Positions 12,190 to 25,520 of a stretch of 64,000 bases of DNA are shown here, piece by piece. The notes under the pieces are model-generated. The model saw nothing but the letters and a program-made list of their open reading frames with translations. It did not search any database and was not told where the DNA came from. A program made the position numbers and the translations under genes. Numbering within the stretch: position 1 is the stretch's first letter; every line of letters starts with the position of its first letter. The DNA comes from Xestospongia muta (taxonomy: Eukaryota; Porifera; Demospongiae; Haplosclerida; Petrosiidae), in contig OY848928.1 of NCBI GenBank assembly GCA_963693285.1, forward strand, positions 2,418,501 to 2,482,500, read 5' to 3'.

Positions 12190-15100
12190 GCTCTAAACTC
12201 TTTATTTTAGAGTTTTAACCTATTTAGACTACTTTATTAGTATATATAAGACAGATAAACTTACTAAACTCTTTAGATCAACTTGTTTAACCAGTTTTCA
12301 CAGTTAATTTCTAATTTTTTTTACCTTTAAAAAAGCTCTAAACTCTTTATTTTAGAGTTTTAACCTATTTAGACTACTTTATTAGTATATTAAAGACAGA
12401 TAAACTTACTAAACTATTTAGATCAATTTATTTAACCAGTTTTCAGAGTTAATTTCTGTTCTTTTTTACCTTTAAAAAAGCTCTAAACTCTTTATTTTAG
12501 AGTTTTAACCTATTTAGACTACTTTATTAGTATATTTAAGATAGATAAACTTACTAAACTCTTTAGATCAGCTTATTTAACCAGTTTTCACAGTTAATTT
12601 CCAATCTTTTTTAACTTTCAAAAAGCTCTAAACTCTTTATTTTAGAGTTTTAACCTATTTAGACTACTTTATTAGTATATTTAAGACAGATAAACTTACT
12701 AAACTCTTTAGATCAGCTTATTTAACCAGTTTTCACAGTTAATTTCTAATCTTTTTTAACTTTTAGAAAGCTCTAAACTCTTTATTTTAGAGTTTTAACC
12801 TATTTAGACTACTTTATTAGTATATTTAAGACACATAAACTTACTAAACTCTTTAGATCAGCTTATTTAACCAGTTTTCACAGTTAATTTCTAATCTTTT
12901 TTAACTTTTAGAAAGCTCTAAACTCTTTATTTTAGAGTTTTAACCTATTTAGACTACTTTATTAGTATATTTAAGACACATAAACTTACTAAACTCTTTA
13001 GATCAGCTTATTTAACCAGTTTTCACAGTTAATTTCTAATCTTTTTTAACTTTCAAAAAGCTCTAAACTCTTTATTTTAGATTTTTAACCTATTTAGACT
13101 ACTTTATTAGTATATTTAAGACAGATAAACTTACTAAACTATTTAGATCAGCTTATTTAACCAGTTTTCACAGTTAATTTCCAATCTTTTTTAACTTTCA
13201 AAAAGCTCTAAACTCTTTATTTTAGAGTTTTAACCTATTTAGACTACCTTATTAGTATATTTAAGACAGATAAACTTACTAAACTCTTTAGATCGGCTTA
13301 TTTAACCAGTTTTCACAGTTAATTTCCAATTTTTTTAACTTTTAGAAAGCTCTAAACTCTTTATTTTAGAGTTTTAACCTATTTAGACTACTTTATTAGT
13401 ATATTTAAGACACATAAAACTTACTAAACTCTTAAATCAGCTTATTTAAACAGTTTTCACAGTTAATTTCTAATTTTTTTTAACTTTAAAAAAGCTCTAA
13501 ACTCTTTATTTTAGAGTTTTAACCTATTTAGACTACTTTATTAGTATATTTAAGACAGGTAAACTTACTAAACTCTTTAGATCAGCTTATTTAACCAGTT
13601 TTCACAGTTAATTTCTAATCTTTTTCAACTTTAAAAAAGCTCTAAACTCTTTATTTTAGAGTTTTAACCTATTTAGACTACTTTATTAGTATATTTAAGA
13701 CAGATAAACTTACTAAAGTCTTTAGATCAGCTTATTTAACCAGTTTTCACAGTTAATTCCTAATCTTTTTCAACTTTCAAAAAGCTCTAAACTCTTTATT
13801 TTAGAGTTTTAACCTATTTAGACTACTTTATTAGTATATTTAAGAGAGATAAACTTACTAAACTCTTTAGATCAGTTTATTTAACCAGTTTTCACAGTTA
13901 CTTTCTAATCTTTTTTACCTTTAAAAAAGCTCTAAACTCTTTATTTTAGAGTTTTAACCTATTTAGACTACTTTATTAGTATATTTAAGACAGATAAACT
14001 TACTAAACTCTTTAGATCAGCTTATTTAACCAGTTTTCACAGTTAATTTCTAATCTTTTTCAACTTTTAAAAAGCTCTAAACTCTTTATTTTAGAGTTTT
14101 AACCTATTTAGACTACTTTATTAGTATATTTAAGACAGATAAACTTACTAAACTCTTTAGATCAGCTTATTTAACCAGTTTTCACAGTTAATTTCCAATC
14201 ATTTTTAACTTTCAAAAAGCTCTAAACTCTTTATTTTAGAGTTTTAACCCCTTTAGACTACTTTATTAGTATATTTAAGACTAATAAACTTACTAAACTC
14301 TTTAGATCAGCTTATTTAACCAGTTTTCACAGTTGATTTCTAATCATTTTTAACTTTCAAAAAGCTCTAAACTCTTTATTTTAGAGTTTTAACCTATTTA
14401 GACTACTTTATTAGTATATTTAAGACAGATAAACTTACTAAACTCTTTAGATCAACTTGTTTAACCAGTTTTCACAGTTAATTTCTAATTTTTTTTACCT
14501 TTAAAAAAGCTTTAAACTCTTTATTTTAGAGTTTTAACCTATTTAGACTACTTTATTAGTATATTAAAGACAGATAAACTTACTAAACTATTTAGATCAA
14601 TTTATTTAACCAGTTTTCAGAGTTAATTTCTGTTCTTTTTTACCTTTAAAAAAGCTCTAAACTCTTTATTTTAGAGTTTTAACCTATTTAGACTACTTTA
14701 TTAGTATATTTAAGATAGATAAACTTACTAAACTCTTTAGATCAGCTTATTTAACCAGTTTTCACAGTTAATTTCCAATCTTTTTTAACTTTCAAAAAGC
14801 TCTAAACTCTTTATTTTAGAGTTTTAACCTATTTAGACTACTTTATTAGTATATTTAAGACAGATAAACTTACTAAACTCTTTAGATCAGCTTATTTAAC
14901 CAGTTTTCACAGTTAATTTCTAATCTTTTTTAACTTTTAGAAAGCTCTAAACTCTTTATTTTAGAGTTTTAACCTATTTAGACTACTTTATTAGTATATT
15001 TAAGACACATAAACTTACTAAACTCTTTAGATCAGCTTATTTAACCAGTTTTCACAGTTAATTTCTAATCTTTTTTAACTTTTAGAAAGCTCTAAACTCT

Positions 15101-15813
15101 TTATTTTAGAGTTTTAACCTATTTAGACTACTTTATTAGTATATTTAAGACACATAAACTTACTAAACTCTTTAGATCAGCTTATTTAACCAGTTTTCAC
15201 AGTTAATTTCTAATCTTTTTTAACTTTCAAAAAGCTCTAAACTCTTTATTTTAGATTTTTAACCTATTTAGACTACTTTATTAGTATATTTAAGACAGAT
15301 AAACTTACTAAACTATTTAGATCAGCTTATTTAACCAGTTTTCACAGTTAATTTCCAATCTTTTTTAACTTTCAAAAAGCTCTAAACTCTTTATTTTAGA
15401 GTTTTAACCTATTTAGACTACCTTATTAGTATATTTAAGACAGATAAACTTACTAAACTCTTTAGATCGGCTTATTTAACCAGTTTTCACAGTTAATTTC
15501 CAATCTTTTTTAACATTCAAAAAGCTCTAAACTCTTTATTTTAGAGTTTTAACCTATTTAGACTACTTTATTAGTATATTTAAGACAGATAAACTTACTA
15601 AACTCTTTAGATCAGCTTATTTAACCAGTTTTCACAGTTAATTTCTAATCTTTTTCAACTTTCAAAAAGCTCTAAACTCTTTATTTTAGAGTTTTAACCT
15701 ATTTAGACTACTTTATTAGTATATTTAAGACAGATAAACTTACTAAACTCTTTAGATCAGCTTATTTAACCGGTTTTCACAGTTAATTTCTAATCTTTTT
15801 TAACTTTCAAAAA
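12190..15813 (+). repeat. 25-monomer higher-order repeat, unit A copy 1
   Basis: 3,624-bp unit repeated at once by 15,814-19,437. Landmark pairs at this offset: ACTTGTTT monomer at 12,281 and 15,905, CTGTT at 12,456/16,080 and 14,630/18,254, AACCCCTTT at 14,246/17,870, TTAACATTC at 15,511/19,134 and AACCGG at about 15,768/19,391. The last two pairs show 3,623 because of a one-base loss in copy 2. Differences include the linker near 13,331 against 16,955 and GACTAATAAAC near 14,279. Boundaries are set by where linker classes stop agreeing. Confidence 0.87.
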
Positions 15814-18800
15814 GCTCTAAACTCTTTATTTTAGAGTTTTAACCTATTTAGACTACTTTATTAGTATATTTAAGACAGATAAACTTACTAAACTCTTTAG
15901 ATCAACTTGTTTAACCAGTTTTCACAGTTAATTTCTAATTTTTTTTACCTTTAAAAAAGCTCTAAACTCTTTATTTTAGAGTTTTAACCTATTTAGACTA
16001 CTTTATTAGTATATTAAAGACAGATAAACTTACTAAACTATTTAGATCAATTTATTTAACCAGTTTTCAGAGTTAATTTCTGTTCTTTTTTACCTTTAAA
16101 AAAGCTCTAAACTCTTTATTTTAGAGTTTTAACCTATTTAGACTACTTTATTAGTATATTTAAGATAGATAAACTTACTAAACTCTTTAGATCAGCTTAT
16201 TTAACCAGTTTTCACAGTTAATTTCCAATCTTTTTTAACTTTCAAAAAGCTCTAAACTCTTTATTTTAGAGTTTTAACCTATTTAGACTACTTTATTAGT
16301 ATATTTAAGACAGATAAACTTACTAAACTCTTTAGATCAGCTTATTTAACCAGTTTTCACAGTTAATTTCTAATCTTTTTTAACTTTTAGAAAGCTCTAA
16401 ACTCTTTATTTTAGAGTTTTAACCTATTTAGACTACTTTATTAGTATATTTAAGACACATAAACTTACTAAACTCTTTAGATCAGCTTATTTAACCAGTT
16501 TTCACAGTTAATTTCTAATCTTTTTTAACTTTTAGAAAGCTCTAAACTCTTTATTTTAGAGTTTTAACCTATTTAGACTACTTTATTAGTATATTTAAGA
16601 CACATAAACTTACTAAACTCTTTAGATCAGCTTATTTAACCAGTTTTCACAGTTAATTTCTAATCTTTTTTAACTTTCAAAAAGCTCTAAACTCTTTATT
16701 TTAGATTTTTAACCTATTTAGACTACTTTATTAGTATATTTAAGACAGATAAACTTACTAAACTATTTAGATCAGCTTATTTAACCAGTTTTCACAGTTA
16801 ATTTCCAATCTTTTTTAACTTTCAAAAAGCTCTAAACTCTTTATTTTAGAGTTTTAACCTATTTAGACTACCTTATTAGTATATTTAAGACAGATAAACT
16901 TACTAAACTCTTTAGATCGGCTTATTTAACCAGTTTTCACAGTTAATTTCCAATTTTGTTAACTTTAAAAAAGCTCTAAACTCTTTATTTTAGAGTTTTA
17001 ACCTATTTAGACTACTTTATTAGTATATTTAAGACACATAAAACTTACTAAACTCTTAAATCAGCTTATTTAAACAGTTTTCACAGTTAATTTCTAATTT
17101 TTTTTAACTTTAAAAAAGCTCTAAACTCTTTATTTTAGAGTTTTAACCTATTTAGACTACTTTATTAGTATATTTAAGACAGGTAAACTTACTAAACTCT
17201 TTAGATCAGCTTATTTAACCAGTTTTCACAGTTAATTTCTAATCTTTTTCAACTTTAAAAAAGCTCTAAACTCTTTATTTTAGAGTTTTAACCTATTTAG
17301 ACTACTTTATTAGTATATTTAAGACAGATAAACTTACTAAAGTCTTTAGATCAGCTTATTTAACCAGTTTTCACAGTTAATTCCTAATCTTTTTCAACTT
17401 TCAAAAAGCTCTAAACTCTTTATTTTAGAGTTTTAACCTATTTAGACTACTTTATTAGTATATTTAAGAGAGATAAACTTACTAAACTCTTTAGATCAGT
17501 TTATTTTACCAGTTTTCACAGTTACTTTCTAATCTTTTTTACCTTTAAAAAAGCTCTAAACTCTTTATTTTAGAGTTTTAACCTATTTAGACTACTTTAT
17601 TAGTATATTTAAGACAGATAAACTTACTAAACTCTTTAGATCAGCTTATTTAACCAGTTTTCACAGTTAATTTCTAATCTTTTTCAACTTTTAAAAAGCT
17701 CTAAACTCTTTATTTTAGAGTTTTAACCTATTTAGACTACTTTATTAGTATATTTAAGACAGATAAACTTACTAAACTCTTTAGATCAGCTTATTTAACC
17801 AGTTTTCACAGTTAATTTCCAATCATTTTTAACTTTCAAAAAGCTCTAAACTCTTTATTTTAGAGTTTTAACCCCTTTAGACTACTTTATTAGTATATTT
17901 AAGACAGATAAACTTACTAAACTCTTTAGATCAGCTTATTTAACCAGTTTTCACAGTTGATTTCTAATCATTTTTAACTTTCAAAAAGCTCTAAACTCTT
18001 TATTTTAGAGTTTTAACCTATTTAGACTACTTTATTAGTATATTTAAGACAGATAAACTTACTAAACTCTTTAGATCAACTTGTTTAACCAGTTTTCACA
18101 GTTAATTTTTAATTTTTTTTACCTTTAAAAAAGCTCTAAACTCTTTATTTTAGAGTTTTAACCTATTTAGACTACTTTATTAGTATATTAAAGACAGATA
18201 AACTTACTAAACTATTTAGATCAATTTATTTAACCAGTTTTCAGAGTTAATTTCTGTTCTTTTTTACCTTTAAAAAAGCTCTAAACTCTTTATTTTAGAG
18301 TTTTAACCTATTTAGACTACTTTATTAGTATATTTAAGATAGATAAACTTACTAAACTCTTTAGATCAGCTTATTTAACCAGTTTTCACAGTAATTTCCA
18401 ATCTTTTTTAACTTTCAAAAAGCTCTAAACTCTTTATTTTAGAGTTTTAACCTATTTAGACTACTTTATTAGTATATTTAAGACAGATAAACTTACTAAA
18501 CTCTTTAGATCAGCTTATTTAACCAGTTTTCACAGTTAATTTCTAATCTTTTTTAACTTTTAGAAAGCTCTAAACTCTTTATTTTAGAGTTTTAACCTAT
18601 TTAGACTACTTTATTAGTATATTTAAGACACATAAACTTACTAAACTCTTTAGATCAGCTTATTTAACCAGTTTTCACAGTTAATTTCTAATCTTTTTTA
18701 ACTTTAAGAAAGCTCTAAACTCTTTATTTTAGAGTTTTAACCTATTTAGACTACTTTATTAGTATATTTAAGACACATAAACTTACTAAACTCTTTAGAT

Positions 18801-19437
18801 CAGCTTATTTAACCAGTTTTCACAGTTAATTTCTAATCTTTTTTAACTTTCAAAAAGCTCTAAACTCTTTATTTTAGATTTTTAACCTATTTAGACTACT
18901 TTATTAGTATATTTAAGACAGATAAACTTACTAAACTATTTAGATCAGCTTATTTAACCAGTTTTCACAGTTAATTTCCAATCTTTTTTAACTTTCAAAA
19001 AGCTCTAAACTCTTTATTTTAGAGTTTTAACCTATTTAGACTACCTTATTAGTATATTTAAGACAGATAAACTTACTAAACTCTTTAGATCGGCTTATTT
19101 AACCAGTTTTCACAGTTAATTTCCAATCTTTTTTAACATTCAAAAAGCTCTAAACTCTTTATTTTAGAGTTTTAACCTATTTAGACTACTTTATTAGTAT
19201 ATTTAAGACAGATAAACTTACTAAACTCTTTAGATCAGCTTATTTAACCAGTTTTCACAGTTAATTTCTAATCTTTTTCAACTTTCAAAAAGCTCTAAAC
19301 TCTTTATTTTAGAGTTTTAACCTATTTAGACTACTTTATTAGTATATTTAAGACAGATAAACTTACTAAACTCTTTAGATCAGCTTATTTAACCGGTTTT
19401 CACAGTTAATTTCTAATCTTTTTTAACTTTCAAAAAG
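15814..19437 (+). repeat. 25-monomer higher-order repeat, unit A copy 2
   Basis: Adjacent second copy of the 3,624-bp block. It carries a private one-base deletion near 18,391 (CACAGTAATTTCC for CACAGTTAATTTCC) and a private TTATTTTACC near 17,502. The corresponding copy in unit B (38,554-42,177) lacks both changes, so they arose after the 23-kb duplication. This ordering shows the 25-monomer duplication is older than the 23-kb one. Confidence 0.85.
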
Positions 19438-20020
19438 CTCTAAACTCTTTATTTTAGAGTTTTAACCTATTTAGACTACTTTATTAGTATATTTAAGACA
19501 GATAAACTTACTAAACTCTTTAGATCAGCTTATTTAACCAGTTTTCACAGTTAATTTCTAATCATTTTTAACTTTCAAAAAGCTCTAAACTCTTTATTTT
19601 AGAGTTTTAACCTATTTAGACTACCTTATTAGTATATTTAAGACAGATAAACTTACTAAACTCTTTAGATCAGCTTATTTAACCAGTTTTCACAGTTAAT
19701 TTCCAATCTTTTTTAACTTTCAAAAAGCTCTAAACTCTTTATTTTAGAGTTTTAACCTATTTAGACTACTTTATTAGTATATTTAAGACAGATAAACTTA
19801 CTAAACTCTTTAGATCAGCTTATTTAACCAGTTTTCACAGTTAATTTCTAATCATTTTTAACTTTCAAAAAGCTCTAAACTCTTTATTTTAGAGTTTTAA
19901 CCTATTTAGACTACTTTATTAGTATATTTAAGACAGATAAACTTACTAAACTCTTTAGATCAGCTTATTTAACCAGTTTTCACAGTTAATTTCTAATCTT
20001 TTTCAACTTTGAAAAAGCTC

Positions 20021-20890
20021 TATACTCTTTATTTTAGAGTTTTAACCTATTTAGACTACTTTATTAGTATATTTAAGACAGATAAACTTACTAAACTCTT
20101 TAGATCAGCTTATTTAACCAGTTTTCACAGTTAATTTCTAATCTTTTTTAACTTTCAAAAAGCTCTAAACTCTTTATTTTAGAGTTTTAACCTATTTAGA
20201 CTACGTTATTAGTATATTTAAGACAGATAAACTTACTAAACTCTTTAGATCAGCTTATTTAACCAGTTTTCACAGTTAATTTCTAATCATTTTTAACTTT
20301 CAAAAAGCTCTAAACTCTTTATTTTAGAGTTTTAACCTATTTAGACTACTTTATTAGTATATTTAAGACAGATAAACTTACTAAACTCTTTAGATCAGCT
20401 TATTTAACCAGTTTTCACAGTTAATTTCTAATCTTTTTCAACTTTGAAAAAGCTCTATACTCTTTATTTTAGAGTTTTAACCTATTTAGACTACTTTATT
20501 AGTATATTTAAGACAGATAAACTTACTAAACTCTTTAGATCAGCTTATTTAACCAGTTTTCACAGTTAATTTCTAATCTTTTTTAACTTTCAAAAAGCTC
20601 TAAACTCTTTATTTTAGAGTTTTAACCTATTTAGACTACGTTATTAGTATATTTAAGACAGATAAACTTACTAAACTCTTTAGAACAGCTTATTTAACCC
20701 GTTTTCACAGTTAATTTCTAATCTTTTTCAACTTTCAAAAAGCTCTAAACTCTTTATTTTAGAGTTTTAACCTATTTAGACTACTTTATTAGTATATTTA
20801 AGACAGATAAACTTACTAAAGTCTTTAGATCAGCTTATTTAACCAGTTTTCACAGTTAATTTCTAATCTTTTTCAACTTTTAAAAAGCTC
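20021..20890 (+). repeat. Local 3-monomer (435-bp) duplication in unit A
   Basis: The rare CTCTATACTC monomer occurs twice, with TATACT at 20,021 and TATAC at 20,456, 435 bp apart. The following CTACGTTATT monomer is also doubled, near 20,202 and 20,637. In the second of these the downstream AGAACAGC and AACCCG changes are present; in the first they are not. Unit B has only one CTCTATACTC (near 42,761), so either A gained or B lost three monomers after the 23-kb duplication. Confidence 0.8.
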
Positions 20891-23800
20891 TAAAATCTTT
20901 ATTTTAGAGTTTTAACCTATTTAGACTACTTTATTAGTATATTTAAGACAGATAAACTTACTAAACTCTTTCGATCAGCTTATTTAACCAGTTTTCACAG
21001 TTCATTTCTAATCTTTTTCAACTTTTAAAAAGCTCTAAAATCTTTATTTTAGAGTTTTAACCTATTTAGACTACTTTATTAGTATATTTAAGACAGATAA
21101 ACTTACTAAACTCTTTAGATCAGCTTATTTAACCAGTTTTCACAGTTAATTTCTAATCATTTTTAACTTTCAAAATGATCTAGACTCTTTATTTTAGAGT
21201 TTTATCCTATTTAGACTACTTTATTAGTATATTTAAGACAGATAAACTTACTAAACTCTTTAGATCAGCTTATTTAACCAGTTTTCACAGTTAATTCCTA
21301 ATCTTTTTCAACTTTGAAAAAGCTCTAAACTCTTTATTTTAGAGTTTTAACCTATTTAGACTACTTTATTAGTATATTTAAGACAGATAAACTTACTAAA
21401 CTCTTTAGATCAGCTTATTTAACCAGTTTTCACAGTTAATTTCTAATCTTTTTCAACCTTCAAAAAGCTCTAAACTCTTTATTTTAGAGTTTTAACCTAT
21501 TTAGACTACTTTATTAGTATATTTAAGACAGATAAACTTACTAAACTCTTTAGATCAGCTTATTTAACCAGTTTTCACAGTTAATTTCTAATCTTTTTTA
21601 ACTTTCAAAAAGCTCTAAACTCTTTATTTTAGAGTTTTAACCTATTTAGACTACTTTATTAGTATATTTAAGACACATAAAACTTACTAAACTCTTAAAT
21701 CAGCTTATTTAACCAGTTTTCACAGTTAATTTCTAATTTTTTTTACCTTTAAAAAAGCTCTAAACTCTTTATTTTAGAGTTTTAACCTATTTAGACTACT
21801 TTATTAGTATATTTAAGACAGGTAAACTTACTAAAGTCTTTAGATCAGCTTATTTAACCAGTTTTCACAGTTAATTCCTAATCTTTTTCAACTTTCAAAA
21901 AGCTCTAAACTCTTTATTTTAGAGTTTTAACCTATTTAGACTACTTTATTAGTATATTTAAGAGAGATAAACTTACTAAACTCTTTAGTTCAGTTTATTT
22001 AACCAGTTTTCACAGTTACTTTCTAATCTTTTTTACCTTTAAAAAAGCTCTAAACTCTTTATTTTAGAGTTTTAACCTATTTAGACTACTTTATTAGTAT
22101 ATTTAAGACAGATAAACTTACTAAACTCTTTAGATCAGCTTATTTAACCAGTTTTCACAGTTAATTTCTAATCTTTTTCAACTTTTAAAAAGCTCTAAAC
22201 TCTTTATTTTAGAGTTTTAACCTATTTAGACTACTTTATTAGTATATTTAAGACAGATAAACTTACTAAACTCTTTAGATCAGCTTATTTAACCAGTTTT
22301 CACAGTTAATTTCTAATCATTTTTAACTTTCAAAAAGCTCTAAACTCTTTATTTTAGAGTTTTAACCTATTTAGACTACTTTATTAGTATATTTAAGACA
22401 GATAAACTTACTAAACTCTTTAGATCAGCTTATTTAACCAGTTTTCACAGTTGATTTCTAATCATTTTTAACTTTCAAAAAGCTCTAAACTCTTTATTTT
22501 AGAGTTTTAACCTATTTAGACTACTTTATTAGTATATTTAAGACAGATAAACTTACTAAACTCTTTAGATCAACTTGTTTAACCAGTTTTCACAGTTAAT
22601 TTCTAATTTTTTTTACCTTTAAAAAAGCTCTAAACTCTTTATTTTAGAGTTTTAACCTATTTAGACTACTTTATTAGTATATTAAAGACAGATAAACTTA
22701 CTAAACTATTTAGATCAATTTATTTAACCAGTTTTCAGAGTTAATTTCTGTTCTTTTTTACCTTTAAAAAAGCTCTAAACTCTTTATTTTAGAGTTTTAA
22801 CCTATTTAGACTACTTTATTAGTATATTTAAGACAGATAAACTTACTAAACTCTTTAGATCAGCTTATTCAACCAGTTTTCACAGTTAATTTCCAATCTT
22901 TTTTAACTTTCAAAAAGCTCTAAACTCTTTATTTTAGAGTTTTAACCTATTTAGACTACTTTATTAGTATATTTAAGACAGATAAACTTACTAAACTCTT
23001 TAGATCAGCTTATTTAACCAGTTTTCAGAGTTAATTTCTAATCTTTTTTAACTTTTAGAAAGCTCTAAACTCTTTATTTTAGAGTTTTAACCTATTTAGA
23101 CTACTTTATTAGTATATTTAAGACACATAAACTTACTAAACTCTTTAGATCAGCTTATTTAACCAGTTTTCACAGTTAATTTCTAATCTTTTTTAACTTT
23201 TAGAAAGCTCTAAACTCTTTATTTTAGAGTTTTAACCTATTTAGACTACTTTATTAGTATATTTAAGACACATAAACTTACTAAACTCTTTAGATCAGCT
23301 TATTTAACCAGTTTTCACAGTTAATTTCTAATCTTTTTTAACTTTCAAAAAGCTCTAAACTCTTTATTTTAGATTTTTAACCTATTTAGACTACTTTATT
23401 AGTATATTTAAGACAGATAAACTTACTAAACTATTTAGATCAGCTTATTTAACCAGTTTTCACAGTTAATTTCCAATCTTTTTTAACTTTCAAGAAGCTC
23501 TAAACTCTTTATTTTAGAGTTTTAACCTATTTAGACTACCTTATTAGTATATTTAAGACAGATAAACTTACTAAACTCTTTAGATCGGCTTATTTAACCA
23601 GTTTTCACAGTTAATTTCCAATCTTTTTAACTTTTAGAAAGCTCTAAACTCTTTATTTTAGAGTTTTAACCTATTTAGACTACTTTATTAGTATATTTAA
23701 GACACATAAAACTTACTAAACTCTTAAATCAGCTTATTTAACCAGTTTTCACAGTTAATTTCTAATTTTTTTTACCTTTAAAAAAGCTCTAAACTCTTTA

Positions 23801-25440
23801 TTTTAGAGTTTTAACCTATTTAGACTACTTTATTAGTATATTTAAGACAGGTAAACTTACTAAACTCTTTAGATCAGCTTATTTAACCAGTTTTCACAGT
23901 TAATTTCTAATCTTTTTCAACTTTAAAAAAGCTCTAAACTCTTTATTTTAGAGTTTTAACCTATTTAGACTACTTTATTAGTATATTTAAGACAGATAAA
24001 CTTACTAAAGTCTTTAGATCAGCTTATTTAACCAGTTTTCACAGTTAATTCCTAATCTTTTTTACCTTTCAAAAAGCTCTAAACTCTTTATTTTAGAGTT
24101 TTAACCTATTTAGACTACTTTATTAGTATATTTAAGAGAGATAAACTTACTAAACTCTTTAGATCAGTTTATTTAACCAGTTTTCACAGTTACTTTCTAA
24201 TCTTTTTTACCTTTAAAAAAGCTCTAAACTCTTTATTTTAGAGTTTTAACCTATTTAGACTACTTTATTAGTATATTTAAGACAGATAAACTTACTAAAC
24301 TCTTTAGATCAGCTTATTTAACCAGTTTTCACAGTTAATTTCTAATCTTTTTCAACTTTTAAAAAGCTCTAAACTCTTTATTTTAGAGTTTTAACCTATT
24401 TAGACTACTTTATTAGTATATTTAAGACAGATAAACTTACTAAACTCTTTAGATCAGCTTATTTAACCAGTTTTCACAGTTGATTTCCAATCATTTTTAA
24501 CTTTCAAAAAGCTCTAAACTCTTTATTTTAGAGTTTTAACCTATTTAGACTACTTTATTAGTATATTTAAGACAGATAAACTTACTAAACTCTTTAAATC
24601 AACTTGTTTAACCAGTTTTCACAGTTAATTTCTAATTTTTTTTACCTTTAAAAAAGCTCTAAACTCTTTATTTTAGAGTTTTAACCTATTTAGACTACTT
24701 TATTAGTATATTAAAGACAGATAAACTTACTAAACTATTTAGATCAATTTATTTAACCAGTTTTCAGAGTTAATTTCTGTTCTTTTTTACCTTTAAAAAA
24801 GCTCTAAACTCTTTATTTTAGAGTTTTAACCTATTTAGACTACTTTATTAGTATATTTAAGATAGATAAACTTACTAAACTCTTTAGATCAGCTTATTTA
24901 ACCAGTTTTCACAGTTAATTTCCAATCTTTTTTAACTTTCAAAAAGCTCTAAACTCTTTATTTTAGAGTTTTAACCTATTTAGACTACTTTATTAGTATA
25001 TTTAAGACAGATAAACTTACTAAACTCTTTAGATCAGCTTATTTAACCAGTTTTCACAGTTAATTTCTAATCTTTTTTAACTTTTAGAAAGCTCTAAACT
25101 CTTTATTTTAGAGTTTTAACCTATTTAGACTACTTTATTAGTATATTTAAGACACATAAACTTACTAAACTCTTTAGATCAGCTTATTTAACCAGTTTTC
25201 ACAGTTAATTTCTAATCTTTTCTAACTTTTAGAAAGCTCTAAACTCTTTATTTTAGAGTTTTAACCTATTTAGACTACTTTATTAGTATATTTAAGACAC
25301 ATAAACTTACTAAACTCTTTAGATCAGCTTATTTAACCAGTTTTCACAGTTAATTTCTAATCTTTTTTAACTTTCAAAAAGCTCTAAACTCTTTATTTTA
25401 GATTTTTAACCTATTTAGACTACTTTATTAGTATATTTAA

Positions 25441-25520
25441 GACAGATAAACTTACTAAACTATTTAGATCAGCTTATTTAACCAGTTTTCAATCTTTTTT
25501 AACATTCAAAAAGCTCTAAA
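25441..25520 (+). repeat. Truncated monomer junction, unit A
   Basis: At 25,490/25,491 CCAGTTTTCA runs straight into ATCTTTTTTAACATTC, omitting the CAGTTAATTTCC part that other monomers have. The missing piece is 13 bp, flanked by CA in the intact form. By comparison with the related series at 18.96-19.15 kb, a whole CTACCTTATT/CGGCTT monomer is also missing, so the loss was about one monomer plus 13 bp. It is one of the few changes that is not a whole number of monomers. Confidence 0.8.

Noticed and set aside
24470..24500. Hybrid monomer GTTGATTTCCAATC as a crossover product
   Set aside because: A simple one-monomer deletion would join the other halves (GTTAA with TTCTAATC). A point change or conversion explains it equally well, so no mechanism is claimed.
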